Source: Streptomyces roseolus
Lineage (GTDB): Bacteria > Actinomycetota > Actinomycetes > Streptomycetales > Streptomycetaceae
Reading direction: 5' to 3'
Length of the DNA stretch: 64,000 nt
Assembly: GCF_014649855.1 (NCBI RefSeq)
Contig: NZ_BMTV01000004.1
Coordinates: forward strand, 270,959-334,958
A model generated the notes under the pieces. The model was given only the letters and a program-made list of their open reading frames with translations, was not told where the DNA came from and did no database searches. Shown here piece after piece: positions 47,974 to 57,066 of this stretch (position 1 is the stretch's first letter; every line of letters starts with the position of its first letter). The translations under genes were made by a program, and so were the position numbers.

Positions 47974-50253
47974 TCAGTCCCGCAGGAGGTCCGGGACACC
48001 GGCCTCGTCCGGCAGGTCCCGCTCGCCCGAGAGCACCGTCAGCGCCTGTGTCGAACGGGTGAGGGCCACGTACAGGACGCGCAGGCCGGCCGGGGACTCG
48101 TCGGCGATCTCGGCCGGGGAGACGACGAGGGTGGCGTCGTACTCCAGGCCCTTCGCCTCCAGCGAGCCGAGCGCGACCACCCGGTCGCCCAGGCCGTCGA
48201 GCCAGCGGGCGGCCTGCGCGCGCCGGTCCATGGCCACGACCACGCCGACCGTGCCCTCCACCTCGGCGAGCAGCCGCTCCGCCTCGGACCGTACGGCTCC
48301 GGCCAGGTCGCCGCCCGCGCCGACCGCGACGAAACGGGGCTCGACGCCGGTCGAGCGGACCGCCCTCGGCGACTCCTTGCCCGGCATCGCGAGGGCGAGG
48401 ACCTTGGCGGCCAGCTCGGCGATCTCCGCCGGGTTGCGGTAGTTCACCGTCAGCTCGAAGCGCCGGCGCGGCCGGGAGCCCAGCGCCTCGTCGCGGGCGG
48501 CGGCCGCCTCGTCCGGGTCGGACCAGGACGACTGGGCCGGGTCGCCGACGACCGTCCAGGTCGCGTGCCGGCCCCGGCGGCCGACCATCCGCCACTGCAT
48601 GGGCGTCAGGTCCTGCGCCTCGTCGACGATGACGTGGGCGTACTCGGTGCGCTCGGCGGCCAGCCGCTCGGCCCGCTCCCGCTGGGTCTCCTCGCGCACC
48701 GGCATCAGCTCCTCCAGACCGGTGAGCTGGTCCAGCGGGTCGTACTCCCGCTTCCGCTTCGGCCGGGCGGGGGCGCCCAGCAGGGTGTGCAGCTCGTCGA
48801 GGAGGGCCACGTCGTGGACGGAGAGCCCCGGACGGCGCAGCGAGCGGGCGACCCGGCGGACCTCCCCCGGGTTGAGGATCCGGCGGGCCCAGCGGCCGAG
48901 CCGCTTCTCGTCGGCCATGGCGTCGAGGACCTGGCGCGGGGCCAGCTCCGGCCACCAGGCGTCGAGGAAGCCGAGGAAGGCGTCCTCGGTGGAGACGTCC
49001 TCGTCGAAGGAGGAGCGCAGCTCGGCGGCGAGCTCGGGGTCGCTGTGCCGGCCCGCGGCGCCCGAGCGGGCGTACAGGGCGTCCAGGAGGAGCCGGCGGG
49101 CACGGGGCCGCAGCAGGTTGACGGGAGCGGTGCCGGAGAGCACGTTCTGCCGGATCCGCCGCAGCTCGGCCTCCTCCAGTTCGAGGCGGCGGCCGAAGGC
49201 GACGACCCGGAGGAGCTTCGGCGAGTCGGGCCGGTCCAGGGCGCCGCGGGCCGCCTTGCGGAGCACGGCGAGCATCCGCGAGGAGCCCTTGATCCGGGAG
49301 ACGGCGGGCTCGTCGTACGCGTCGGCCTCGGCCCCGTCGACCAGGTTCCCCAGCGCCCGGATGGCGACCTGCCCCTCCTCGCCGAGGGAGGGCAGCACGC
49401 CCTCGGTGTACGAGACGAGCAGCGGCGTCGGGGAGACGATGAGGATGCCGCCGGCGTACCGCCTGCGGTCCTGGTAGAGCAGGTACGCGGCCCGGTGCAG
49501 CGCCACGGCCGTCTTCCCCGTGCCCGGCCCGCCCTCCACGTACGTGACGGAGGCGGCGGGCGCGCGGATGACGAGGTCCTGCTCGGCCTGGATCGACGAG
49601 ACGATGTCCCGCATGGTGTGCGAGCGGGCCTGCCCGAGGGCGGCCATCAGCGCGCCGTCGCCGATGACGGGCAGCTCGGCGCCGCCGAGGCTCGCCCTCA
49701 GCTCCGGACGCATCAGGTCGTCCTCGACGCCGAGGACCCGGCGGCCCTTCGACCGGATGACCCGGCGGCGGACGACCCGGCCCGGCTCCACGGGCGTCGA
49801 CCGGTAGAAGGGCGCGGCGGCGGGGGCGCGCCAGTCGATGACGAGCGGGGAGTAGTCGGCGTCGAGGACGCCGATGCGGCCGATGTGCAGGGTCTCGCGG
49901 ATGTCGGCGGTGTTGTCGGCCCGGACGGCGTCGTCGGCCGGCTCGACGGACGTGTACGCCCCGTCGGGCCCCTTGATCCCGTCCTTCCCCTCCAGCAGGT
50001 CGATCCGCCCGAACAGGAAGTCCTCGAACTCGTTGTTGAGCCGGTTCAGGTGGACCCCGGCGCGGAAGACCTGGGCGTCGCGCTCGGCGAGCGCGCCGGG
50101 CGTGCCGACGTGCCCCTTCTGCGCGGCGTCGTTCATCAGGAACTCCGCCTCGTGGATCTTCTCCTCCAGGCGGCGGTAGACCTGGTCCAGATGTTCCTGC
50201 TCGACGCCGATCTCACGGTCTCTGACCGTGTCGACGGCTTCCTGCGCGGCCAC
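47974..50253 (-). CDS. helD: HelD-type (UvrD/Rep superfamily 1) helicase-like ATPase
   Basis: A 759-residue ATPase of the HelD class, which associates with RNA polymerase and helps recycle stalled complexes. The N-terminal coiled-coil arm (residues about 10-60: EQEHLDQVYRRLEEKIHEAEF) is characteristic. The ATPase motifs follow: VEGGPGTGKTAVALHRA (Walker A), HVIVDEAQDLTPMQW (motif II), VVGDPAQSSW (motif III), and LYVALTRSTQAL (motif VI). GTG 50253 has AGAAGGGGG 6 nt upstream. Related HelR proteins give rifampicin tolerance, but no rifamycin-associated box was noticed upstream of this gene. Confidence 0.92.
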   Translation of the reverse strand: MAAQEAVDTVRDREIGVEQEHLDQVYRRLEEKIHEAEFLMNDAAQKGHVGTPGALAERDAQVFRAGVHLNRLNNEFEDFLFGRIDLLEGKDGIKGPDGAYTSVEPADDAVRADNTADIRETLHIGRIGVLDADYSPLVIDWRAPAAAPFYRSTPVEPGRVVRRRVIRSKGRRVLGVEDDLMRPELRASLGGAELPVIGDGALMAALGQARSHTMRDIVSSIQAEQDLVIRAPAASVTYVEGGPGTGKTAVALHRAAYLLYQDRRRYAGGILIVSPTPLLVSYTEGVLPSLGEEGQVAIRALGNLVDGAEADAYDEPAVSRIKGSSRMLAVLRKAARGALDRPDSPKLLRVVAFGRRLELEEAELRRIRQNVLSGTAPVNLLRPRARRLLLDALYARSGAAGRHSDPELAAELRSSFDEDVSTEDAFLGFLDAWWPELAPRQVLDAMADEKRLGRWARRILNPGEVRRVARSLRRPGLSVHDVALLDELHTLLGAPARPKRKREYDPLDQLTGLEELMPVREETQRERAERLAAERTEYAHVIVDEAQDLTPMQWRMVGRRGRHATWTVVGDPAQSSWSDPDEAAAARDEALGSRPRRRFELTVNYRNPAEIAELAAKVLALAMPGKESPRAVRSTGVEPRFVAVGAGGDLAGAVRSEAERLLAEVEGTVGVVVAMDRRAQAARWLDGLGDRVVALGSLEAKGLEYDATLVVSPAEIADESPAGLRVLYVALTRSTQALTVLSGERDLPDEAGVPDLLRD

Positions 50254-50315
50254 TAAGGCCCCCTTCTGACGTGCACTGGGCAGCCGTCAAAGGTACGCCA
50301 CCGGTGGCCGTCGTG

Positions 50316-50834
50316 TCAGGCGAGGGGCGGCGGCCGATCGTGCAGGATCCGCTGGAAGAGGAAGTGGTCGCGCCACTCCCCCGCGATGTGCAGGTACCGG
50401 GGCGCGTGCCCGATCCGCTCGAACCCCGCCCTGGCGAGGACGCGCTGCGAGGCGTGGTTGTCGAGCAGGGTGGACGCCTCGATCCGGTGCAGGCCGAGCT
50501 CGTCGCGCGAGGCCCGCAGCACCTCGTCGACGAGCGCGCCGGCGATGCCGCGGCCGGTGCGCCCGCCGTCCACCCAGTACCCGAGCGAGGCGCTCCTGAA
50601 GGGTCCCCACACGATCCCGGACAGGATCGCGGCCCCCACGATCCGCTCCCCCTCCCACGCGAACCACCGCCGCCCGCCGTCGGCCAGCCGCTCGGCCTGC
50701 GCCTCGGCGGTGTAGTACCGCTCGGGCCGGTACGGCTCGGTGGCCCGCATGTGCCCCCGATTCCGCGCGAGCGCCTCCGCGAGCGCCTCGGCGTCCTCCG
50801 CCCGGGCCTTCCGAACCCCTACCGAAACGTCCAT
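50316..50834 (-). CDS. GNAT acetyltransferase (RimJ/RimL type)
   Basis: A 172-residue acetyltransferase. The core has the beta-bulge SLGYWVDGGRTGRGIAGAL with the acetyl-CoA loop Arg/Gly motif, and the C-terminal strand LDNHASQRVLARAGFERIG typical of RimJ/RimL N-terminal acetylases. The start is ATG 50834. The substrate, a ribosomal protein, small amine or antibiotic, is not predictable. It lies between helD and nnaR on the same strand, with 62 bp to the helicase start. Confidence 0.9.
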   Translation of the reverse strand: MDVSVGVRKARAEDAEALAEALARNRGHMRATEPYRPERYYTAEAQAERLADGGRRWFAWEGERIVGAAILSGIVWGPFRSASLGYWVDGGRTGRGIAGALVDEVLRASRDELGLHRIEASTLLDNHASQRVLARAGFERIGHAPRYLHIAGEWRDHFLFQRILHDRPPPLA

Positions 50835-50899
50835 GCGAGCAACCTACTCCGCCCACGCGGGGCCGCGGGACGGGACGCCGTCCCGCGGGACGCGGTGCG

Positions 50900-52060
50900 T
50901 CACGACGTCGGGTCCACCGAGAGGCGGTAGCCGCGTTTGACGACGGTCTGGATGAGCTTGGGCGTGCCCAGGGAGGCCCGGAGCCGGGCCATCGCCGTCT
51001 CGACGGCGTGCTCGTCCCGCCCGGCCCCCGGCAGCGCCCGCAGCAGGTCCGCCCGCGAGACGACCCAGCCCGGCCGGCGGGCCAGCAGCCCGAGGAGGGC
51101 CATGCCGGCCGGCGGCACGGGCCGCAGCGCCCCGTCGACGAGCACCGCGTGCCCCCGGATCTCGACGCGGTGCCCGGCGACCGGCAGCACCCGCGCCCGC
51201 GCGGGCAGCTCCGTGCAGAGGAGCTGGACGAGCGGCCCGAGCCGGAAGCGTTCGGGCTGGTGCGTGGGAATGCCCTCGGCCTGCAGCGGCAGCGCCGTCA
51301 CGGGCCCCACGCACATCGCCGGCACCTCGTGCCGCAGCGCCTCCACGAGCCGCTCCCGCACCCCCCGCTCCGCGGCCCGCGCGAGGAGCGAGGCCGCCGC
51401 CGGCGCGCTGGTGAAGGCGACCGCGTCGACGGAGCCGGAGAGCACCGCGTCGAGGAGCCGGTCGAGCGGCCCGAGGTCCTCCGGCGGCATCCAGCGGTAG
51501 ACGGGCACGCCCACGACCGACGCCCCGGCCGCAGTGAGCGACTCGACGAAGCCGGGGAGGGGTTCGCCGTGGAGCTGGACGGCGATCCGCCGCCCGTCGA
51601 CGCCTTCGGCGAGGAGCCGGTCGAGGACCTCCGCCATGGACTCGGACGAGGGCGACCAGGACTCGGTGAGCCCGGCGGCCCGCACCGCGCCCTTGACCTT
51701 GGGCCCGCGGGCGAGGAGTTCGACCCCGCGCAGCGCGTCGAGGAGCTCGGAGCCGTACCCCCAGCCCTCCGCCGCCTCGACCCAGCCGCGGAAGCCGATC
51801 GCGGTGGTGGCGACGACGACGTCCGGCGTGTCGCCGATGATGTCCTTGGTGGCGGCGAGGAGTTCGGTGTCGTCGGCGAGGGGGACGATCCGCAGGGCGG
51901 GGCCGTGCACGACGGCCGCGCCGCGCCGGCGCAGCAGGGCGATGAGTTCGTCCGCGCGCCGGGCCGCGGTGACGCCGACCGTGAAACCGGCCAGGGGTCC
52001 GTGTTCGTGCTGGTCCATGGGCATCGAGAGTGGCGCGGACGCGTGACAGTCGGGGTTCAC
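50900..52060 (-). CDS. nnaR: NnaR, uroporphyrinogen-III synthase-like/OmpR-type DNA-binding regulator of nitrate assimilation
   Basis: A 386-residue two-domain protein. Residues about 25-270 match uroporphyrinogen-III synthase (GFTVGVTAARRADELIALL, VVVATTAIGFRGWVEA, VDAVAFTSAPAAASLL). The last 95 residues are a winged helix like response regulators (GRDEHAVETAMARLRASL and KRGYRLSVDP). In streptomycetes NnaR works with GlnR on nitrate and nitrite genes (recalled). GTG 52060 is preferred because AGGAAA lies 5 nt upstream; the in-frame ATG 52018 and 52024 lack a box. It is 42 bp after narK on the same strand. Confidence 0.88.
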   Translation of the reverse strand: MNPDCHASAPLSMPMDQHEHGPLAGFTVGVTAARRADELIALLRRRGAAVVHGPALRIVPLADDTELLAATKDIIGDTPDVVVATTAIGFRGWVEAAEGWGYGSELLDALRGVELLARGPKVKGAVRAAGLTESWSPSSESMAEVLDRLLAEGVDGRRIAVQLHGEPLPGFVESLTAAGASVVGVPVYRWMPPEDLGPLDRLLDAVLSGSVDAVAFTSAPAAASLLARAAERGVRERLVEALRHEVPAMCVGPVTALPLQAEGIPTHQPERFRLGPLVQLLCTELPARARVLPVAGHRVEIRGHAVLVDGALRPVPPAGMALLGLLARRPGWVVSRADLLRALPGAGRDEHAVETAMARLRASLGTPKLIQTVVKRGYRLSVDPTS

Positions 52061-52102
52061 GCGTATTTCCTGGCCGTTACGGTACGCGCCCTGCACCTCG
52101 GC

Positions 52103-53458
52103 TCACACCTTCGCGTATCCGGGCCGGGTCTCCGGCTCCTCGGCGGACTCGGCGGTGTCGGGGACGACGGGCGGGCGCCGAAGGTATACCGCCCAGGTGA
52201 CGGCCATGCAGGCGGCGTAGAAGGCGAGGAAGGCGACGAAGGCGCCGGTGCCGCTGCCGACGGTCTGGAAGGACTGCCGGAAGGCGAGGTTGATGCCGAG
52301 GCCGCCGAGGCCGCCGATGGCCCCGATGAGGCCCATGGAGGCGCCGGAGAGCCGCCGTCCGTACGCCTCCGCGGTCTCGCCGGCGAGGCCCTTGCGGTGC
52401 CCCTGGGCGAGGAAGATCGCCGGGATCATCTTGAAGGTGGAGCCGTTGCCGAGGCCGCTGAGGACGAAGAGGGCGATGAAGCCGACGAGGAAGACGGCGA
52501 GCGACTCGATGACGGAGGCCCAGATGACGATGCCGGTCGCGGCGGACATCGCCGCGAAGGTGGCGAGGGTGATGCGGGCGCCGCCGTGCCTGTCGGCGAG
52601 GGAGCCGCCGAAGGGGCGGATGAGGGAGCCGAGCAGGGGGCCGATGAAGGTGAGCGAGGCCGCCTGGAGCGGCGTGCGGCCGAACTGGGTCTGGAGGACG
52701 AGGCCGAAGGCGAAGCTGTAGCCGATGAAGGAGCCGAAGGTCCCGATGTACAGGAAGGCCATGATCCAGGTGTGGCGGGCCCGGACGGCCTCGCGGAAGG
52801 CTCCGGTGTCGTTCTTCACGGGCGTGAGGTTGTCCATGAAGAGCGCGGAGCAGACGGCGGCGACGATGATCAGCGGCAGGTAGACGCCGAGGACGATCCT
52901 GGGGTGCAGGGCGCCGGCGGTGCCGATGACGAGGAGGCCGACGAGCTGGACGACGGGGACGCCGATGTTGCCGCCGCCCGCGTTGAGGCCGAGCGCCCAG
53001 CCCTTCTTCCGGAGCGGGAAGAAGGCGTTGATGTTGGTCATGGAGGAGGCGAAGTTGCCGCCGCCGACGCCGGTGAGCACCGCCACCAGGACGAAGGTGG
53101 AGTAGGAGGTGCCCGGTTCCATCACGGCGTAGGCGAAGCCGGTCGGCAGGAGGAGCAGCAGGGCGCTGAAGACCGTCCAGTTGCGTCCGCCGAAGCGGGC
53201 GACGACGAAGGTGTACGGGATGCGGATCAGCGCGCCGACGAAGGTCGCGGTGCCGATGAGGAAGAACTTGCCGGCGGCGTCGACGCCGTACTCCGGCCCC
53301 ATGAAGAGGACCATCACCGACCACAGGCTCCAGACGGAGAAGCCGATGTGCTCGGAGAGGACGGAGAAGGCGAGGTTGCGCTTGGCGATCCGCTCGCCCT
53401 TCTCCCGCCAGAAGGCCTCGTCCTCGGGTTCCCAGACGTCGATCCAGCGCCCGCCCAT
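52103..53458 (-). CDS. narK: NarK-type nitrate/nitrite transporter (MFS)
   Basis: A 451-residue transporter with about 12 helices. The nitrate signature is GGGNFASSMTNINAFFP, and GLGNGSTFKMIPAIF forms the second signature in the symmetrical half, as in NarK/NasA. It takes up nitrate or extrudes nitrite. ATG 53458 has GGAGG 6 nt upstream; the longer upstream frame starting at 53503 is not needed. It is upstream of nnaR in one unit, with a possible GlnR half-site pair at 53523. Confidence 0.92.
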   Translation of the reverse strand: MGGRWIDVWEPEDEAFWREKGERIAKRNLAFSVLSEHIGFSVWSLWSVMVLFMGPEYGVDAAGKFFLIGTATFVGALIRIPYTFVVARFGGRNWTVFSALLLLLPTGFAYAVMEPGTSYSTFVLVAVLTGVGGGNFASSMTNINAFFPLRKKGWALGLNAGGGNIGVPVVQLVGLLVIGTAGALHPRIVLGVYLPLIIVAAVCSALFMDNLTPVKNDTGAFREAVRARHTWIMAFLYIGTFGSFIGYSFAFGLVLQTQFGRTPLQAASLTFIGPLLGSLIRPFGGSLADRHGGARITLATFAAMSAATGIVIWASVIESLAVFLVGFIALFVLSGLGNGSTFKMIPAIFLAQGHRKGLAGETAEAYGRRLSGASMGLIGAIGGLGGLGINLAFRQSFQTVGSGTGAFVAFLAFYAACMAVTWAVYLRRPPVVPDTAESAEEPETRPGYAKV

Positions 53459-53522
53459 CTCGCACCTCCACCGTGTCGGATCCGGTCTCGGATCCTGGTG
53501 CATCCGACGCTAGGGAGGGCGC

Positions 53523-53538
53523 GTTTCAGGACAGTGCC
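53523..53538. promoter_or_regulatory. Possible GlnR box upstream of narK
   Basis: On the minus strand GGCAC-TGTCCT-GAAAC lies 65 bp before the narK ATG. The second half-site GAAAC fits the GlnR consensus gTnAc-n6-GaAAc exactly and the first has one mismatch. Only one clear pair is present, so this is a weak call. Confidence 0.45.
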
Positions 53539-53691
53539 GTGAGGTGACGGCGGCGGAACCTTGCTCTCACCCGGACGGGGCGGTCCGTGTGAGCGGGACC
53601 GGAGGCACGCCCGGCACTCCCGTTTTTCGGCTCGGTTCGCCTCCGGGGCGCCACAGCCGGGCTCACGGCCCTTCGGCTCGCTCGCCGGGGC

Positions 53692-54669
53692 TCATCGGGC
53701 GCCCGGCAGCCCCGGCTCCCCCTCCGGCAGCCAGGAGTCGGCCGGCCGGTCGTGCCAGCCCTCGCGCTCCGCCAGTTCGGCGACGGCCTCGTGGAGGGCG
53801 TCGAGGGCGGGGTGGCGCAGGCCCTTGCGCCAGACGAGGCTGACGGGTGAGAGCGGGACGGGGTCGACGAGGGGGCGGAGGACGCAGCCGGGCAGGGGCG
53901 GGAAGCCGACGACGGCGAGGACCGGGTGCCGGTGCTTGGCCATGATCCGCTGGAACTCCTCCTGTCCGACGGCGAGCGGTGCGGGCGGCGCGAGGTGGAT
54001 GCCGCGGCCGGCGAAGAGCCGGGTGGCGAGGTCGGTCCACTCGGGGGTGCGGTCGTTCCCGGCGCCGGCGTAGAGGCGTTCGCCGGCGAGCCGGCCGAGC
54101 GGCACCTCGGGGAGGGCGGCGAGCGGATGGTCCTCGGGCAGCAGCACGGCCATCGGCTCGTACCGGACGAACCGCGCGTCGAGGCCGGCGCGCAGCCGGG
54201 GCGCGAGCCCGCCGTACCGGCCGAAGGAGGCGTCGAGCCGGCCGGCCAGGATCTCCCGCACGGCGCCGGTGAGCCCGGACTCGAAGCGGGCCATCAGCTC
54301 CTGTTCGGGGGCGAGTTCGCGGGCCCGGCGCAGGATGCGGTCCTGGACGAGGCCGGGCGAGTTCAGGTCGACGAGGAGGGGGCGGGCCCCGGCCCGGAAG
54401 GCGTCGCGGAGCGCGTCGTGGGCGTCGAGGACCCGGCGGGCGTACGGAAGGAGCCGCTCGCCGTCCGGGGTGAGCGCGACCTGCCGGGTGGTCCGGACGA
54501 ACAGCTGGGCGCCGACCTCCCGCTCCAGGCGCCGGACGTCCCGGCTGAGCGCCTGCTGGGCCACGAAGAGCCGGCCGGCGGCCCGGGTGAAGTGGAGCTC
54601 CTCGGCGACGGCGGTGAAGGCGCGCAGCAGCCGGGGTTCGATGTCGTAGGGTGTGGCCACCCGCCGCAT
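53692..54669 (-). CDS. LysR-type transcriptional regulator
   Basis: A 325-residue regulator. The N-terminal HTH (PRLLRAFTAVAEELHFTRAA, then RLFVAQQALSRDVRRLE) is followed by a LysR substrate-binding domain (SLVWRKGLRHPALDAL near the end). ATG 54669 or GTG 54657 are both possible starts. It is divergent from an MFS gene with 75 bp between starts, so it probably controls that transporter and itself. The inverted repeat at 54668-54691 is a candidate binding site. Confidence 0.9.
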   Translation of the reverse strand: MRRVATPYDIEPRLLRAFTAVAEELHFTRAAGRLFVAQQALSRDVRRLEREVGAQLFVRTTRQVALTPDGERLLPYARRVLDAHDALRDAFRAGARPLLVDLNSPGLVQDRILRRARELAPEQELMARFESGLTGAVREILAGRLDASFGRYGGLAPRLRAGLDARFVRYEPMAVLLPEDHPLAALPEVPLGRLAGERLYAGAGNDRTPEWTDLATRLFAGRGIHLAPPAPLAVGQEEFQRIMAKHRHPVLAVVGFPPLPGCVLRPLVDPVPLSPVSLVWRKGLRHPALDALHEAVAELAEREGWHDRPADSWLPEGEPGLPGAR

Positions 54670-54691
54670 TCAACAACACGGGTGCGTGAAT
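54668..54691. promoter_or_regulatory. Inverted repeat in the LysR/MFS intergenic region
   Basis: ATTCA (54668-54672) and TGAAT (54687-54691) arms with a 14-nt spacer, overlapping the LysR start and 54 bp before the MFS ATG. The AT-rich arms are unusual here and fit a LysR-type box. Confidence 0.5.
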
Positions 54692-54744
54692 CGCGACCCG
54701 ATGGGTGTTGGACGGTCCGGGCGGTCGGGCCGGAGCCTTGGTCC

Positions 54745-55989
54745 ATGCCACCTCAGCTTCTCGTCCCCACCCCGGCGGGTCCGGGCCTGGCCCCCCGCTA
54801 CCACGAGCGCCCCGCCGTACTGCCCCGCAACCCGTACCTGCGGCTCTTCACCCTGCCGGGCACGCGCGCGTTCACCGCCGGGAACCTGATCGCCCGGCTG
54901 CCCTCGGGGATGTCCGGCATCAGCGCGGTGATCATGATCTCGGCGGGGTACGACTCCTACGCCCTGGCCGGCGCGGTCACCGCGACCGGCCTGGCGGCGG
55001 GCGCGCTGACGGCGCCCTGGATCGCCCGGCTGATCGACCGGCACGGACAGGCGCGGGTCGCCGTCCCCGCCACGCTCGTCGCCGTCCTGGGCCAGCTGGC
55101 GCTGCTGCTGTGCGTCCGGGGGCACGCGCCCGCGTGGGCGCTGTTCTGCGCGATCGCGCTGACCGCGACCACCCCGAACACGGGCGGCATGTCCCGGGCC
55201 CGCTGGGCGCACCTGCTGCGCGGCGACGCGGCCGCGCTGCACACCGCGAACTCCTTCGAGCAGGCCGCCGACGAGCTGTGCTTCATGCTGGGCCCGGTGG
55301 TGGCGGCGGTGGTCTGCTCGGCGTTCTTCCCGGAGGCGGGGACGCTGGTGGCGGCCGTCCTCCTGCTGACCGGCGTCCTGCTCTTCACCGCCCAGCGCTC
55401 GACCGAGCCGCCGGTCGCCCCGCGCACGGCGGCGGGCTCGCCGCTGCGGCTGCCGGGGATGCTCCCCCTGCTCGTGGTGTTCCTCGCGACCGGGGCGGTC
55501 TTCGGTTCGATGGAGGTGACCGCCCTGGCGTACGTGGACGGCCCGGCCGCGGGCCCGGTGCTCGCCCTCCAGGCGGCGGGCTCCTGCGCGGCGGGCCTGC
55601 TCTACGGCCGGGCCCGCCGCACCGCCGGCCTGCGGCTCTGCCTGGCGGCGATGACGGTGCTGATGGCGGCCCCGCTGCTGATGGCGCGGACCGGTTCCCT
55701 GCTCGCGCTGGCCGCCGGCCTGCTGGTGGCGGGCATGGCGACGGCCCCGACGATGGTCACGGGCATGGGCCTGGTCCAGCAGCTCGCCCCGCCCTCCCGG
55801 CTCAACGAGGGCATGACGCTGGCCGTGACCGCCCTGCTCGCGGGCGTCGCCACCGGCTCCGCGACGGCCGGCTGGACCGCCGACCACGCCCCGGACCCCG
55901 TGGCCGGCTTCCTCCTGCCGGTGACGGCGGCCGGCCTCGCGCTGGCCCTGTGCGCGGCGACGGGCGTCGGCCGCCGCGCCCGGGGGTGA
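54745..55989 (+). CDS. MFS transporter divergent from LysR regulator
   Basis: A 414-residue protein with about 12 hydrophobic segments. After a hydrophilic N-terminus of about 35 residues come RAFTAGNLIARLPSGM, the loop ARLIDRHGQARVAV and TPNTGGMSRARWAHLLRG, which fit the drug-efflux MFS branch. ATG 54745 has GGAG about 11 nt upstream. Expression is likely controlled by the divergent LysR protein. The unit ends in a hairpin shared with ssrA. Confidence 0.88.
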   Translation: MPPQLLVPTPAGPGLAPRYHERPAVLPRNPYLRLFTLPGTRAFTAGNLIARLPSGMSGISAVIMISAGYDSYALAGAVTATGLAAGALTAPWIARLIDRHGQARVAVPATLVAVLGQLALLLCVRGHAPAWALFCAIALTATTPNTGGMSRARWAHLLRGDAAALHTANSFEQAADELCFMLGPVVAAVVCSAFFPEAGTLVAAVLLLTGVLLFTAQRSTEPPVAPRTAAGSPLRLPGMLPLLVVFLATGAVFGSMEVTALAYVDGPAAGPVLALQAAGSCAAGLLYGRARRTAGLRLCLAAMTVLMAAPLLMARTGSLLALAAGLLVAGMATAPTMVTGMGLVQQLAPPSRLNEGMTLAVTALLAGVATGSATAGWTADHAPDPVAGFLLPVTAAGLALALCAATGVGRRARG

Positions 55990-56010
55990 TCCGGCGGGGG
56001 CCGGGAACGA

Positions 56011-56050
56011 CAGAGGCCCGGCGGTCGCACGAGCGACCACCGGGCCTCTG
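56011..56050. terminator. Bidirectional terminator between the MFS gene and ssrA
   Basis: CAGAGGCCCGG (56011-56021) and GGTCGC (56023-56028) pair with GCGACC and CCGGGCCTCTG up to 56050, with one C/A mismatch and an ACGA loop. It serves the rightward MFS gene and the leftward tmRNA, whose mature 3' end is at 56066. Confidence 0.85.
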
Positions 56051-56065
56051 CCCACATGGGATGAG

Positions 56066-56431
56066 TGGAGATGGCGGGAATCGAACCCGCGTCCAACGGT
56101 GCGGAACCAGGGCTTCTCCGTGTGCAGTCTGGTACGAGTTTCTCAGCCCTCCGGATCACCCAGACAAGTCCGGAACGGGCTCAGTCACTGTTTGATTTCC
56201 CTCTTCACCCCGTGACCGGGATCAAGGTTTAGTCCCCTTCATGATGCCAGGATCCGGGTCGGGAACAGCCCCGGGCTGACACTTCGCAAGTCGCTACTTA
56301 GGCAGCGAGGGCGAAGGAATCGCGCTTGGTGTTGGCGATTATTGGTTTCGGCGCGTGGTTTACGAGATCATTGCCGCTTCCTCGACACGCTTCCCCTGCT
56401 TCGACATCCGCTGTCGAAACCGATCATCCCC
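56066..56431 (-). ncRNA. ssrA: tmRNA (ssrA) with a 12-residue tag ANTKRDSFALAA
   Basis: Transfer-messenger RNA that rescues stalled ribosomes with SmpB. The 5' end reads GGGGATGATCGGTTTCGAC and the 3' half ends in the T arm CGGGTTCGATTCCCG and acceptor CATCTCC, which pairs with the 5' GGGGATG. The tag frame (56298-56336) translates ANTKRDSFALAA followed by TAA. The C-terminal ALAA is the protease-recognition end. CCA is not encoded. smpB is 80 bp upstream on the same strand, a common arrangement. Confidence 0.96.
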
Positions 56432-56511
56432 ATGTTGATTTTTCAATCCGTGCGCCCTCGGTGGGGTGCGTGGCCCATGGTACGTGACCGGCGGGCCCGG
56501 TTGCCAGCGTA

Positions 56512-57048
56512 TTAACGTTCCTGGGCGCGCTGGCGCCGCTTCGCCGCCGCGATGGCGCGGGCGGTCTCGCGGGTGTCCTGCTTCTCCCGCAGCGTCTGCC
56601 GCTTGTCGTACTCCTTCTTGCCCTTGGCGAGCGCGATCTCGCACTTCACACGGCCGCCGAGGAAGTACAGCGCGAGCGGCACGATCGTGTGACCGGTCTC
56701 CGACGCCTTCTGCTCCAGCTTGTCGATCTCCGCCCGGTGCAGCAGCAGCTTCCGCTTCCGCTTCGCCGAGTGGTTGGTCCAGCTGCCCTGCATGTACTCG
56801 GGGACGTGGATGTTGTACAGCCACGCCTCGTGGCCCTCGATCTGGACGAAGCCGTCCACCAGCGAGGCCCGCCCCATCCGGAGCGACTTCACCTCCGTGC
56901 CCATGAGCGCCACGCCCGCCTCGTACGTGTCGAGGATGAGGTAGTCGTGGCGCGCCTTCTTGTTCTGCGCGATGAGCTTGCGCTCGGGCCCCTTGTCCTG
57001 GGCCTTCTTGGCAGGCTTGCCCTGCACGTTGACGAGTCCCTTAGCCAT
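56512..57048 (-). CDS. smpB: SmpB, tmRNA-binding protein
   Basis: A 178-residue RNA-binding protein partnering tmRNA in trans-translation. The OB-fold core is clear ([21 protein letters not shown] in parts, [33 protein letters not shown]). The basic C-terminal tail, about 35 residues ending KRRQRAQER, is the part that enters the decoding centre. It is longer than the usual 155-160 residues because of an N-terminal Lys-rich extension. ATG 57048. It is followed closely by ssrA and preceded by the S41 protease gene. Confidence 0.97.
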   Translation of the reverse strand: MAKGLVNVQGKPAKKAQDKGPERKLIAQNKKARHDYLILDTYEAGVALMGTEVKSLRMGRASLVDGFVQIEGHEAWLYNIHVPEYMQGSWTNHSAKRKRKLLLHRAEIDKLEQKASETGHTIVPLALYFLGGRVKCEIALAKGKKEYDKRQTLREKQDTRETARAIAAAKRRQRAQER

Positions 57049-57066
57049 AGTGCGGTCATTTTCGCA

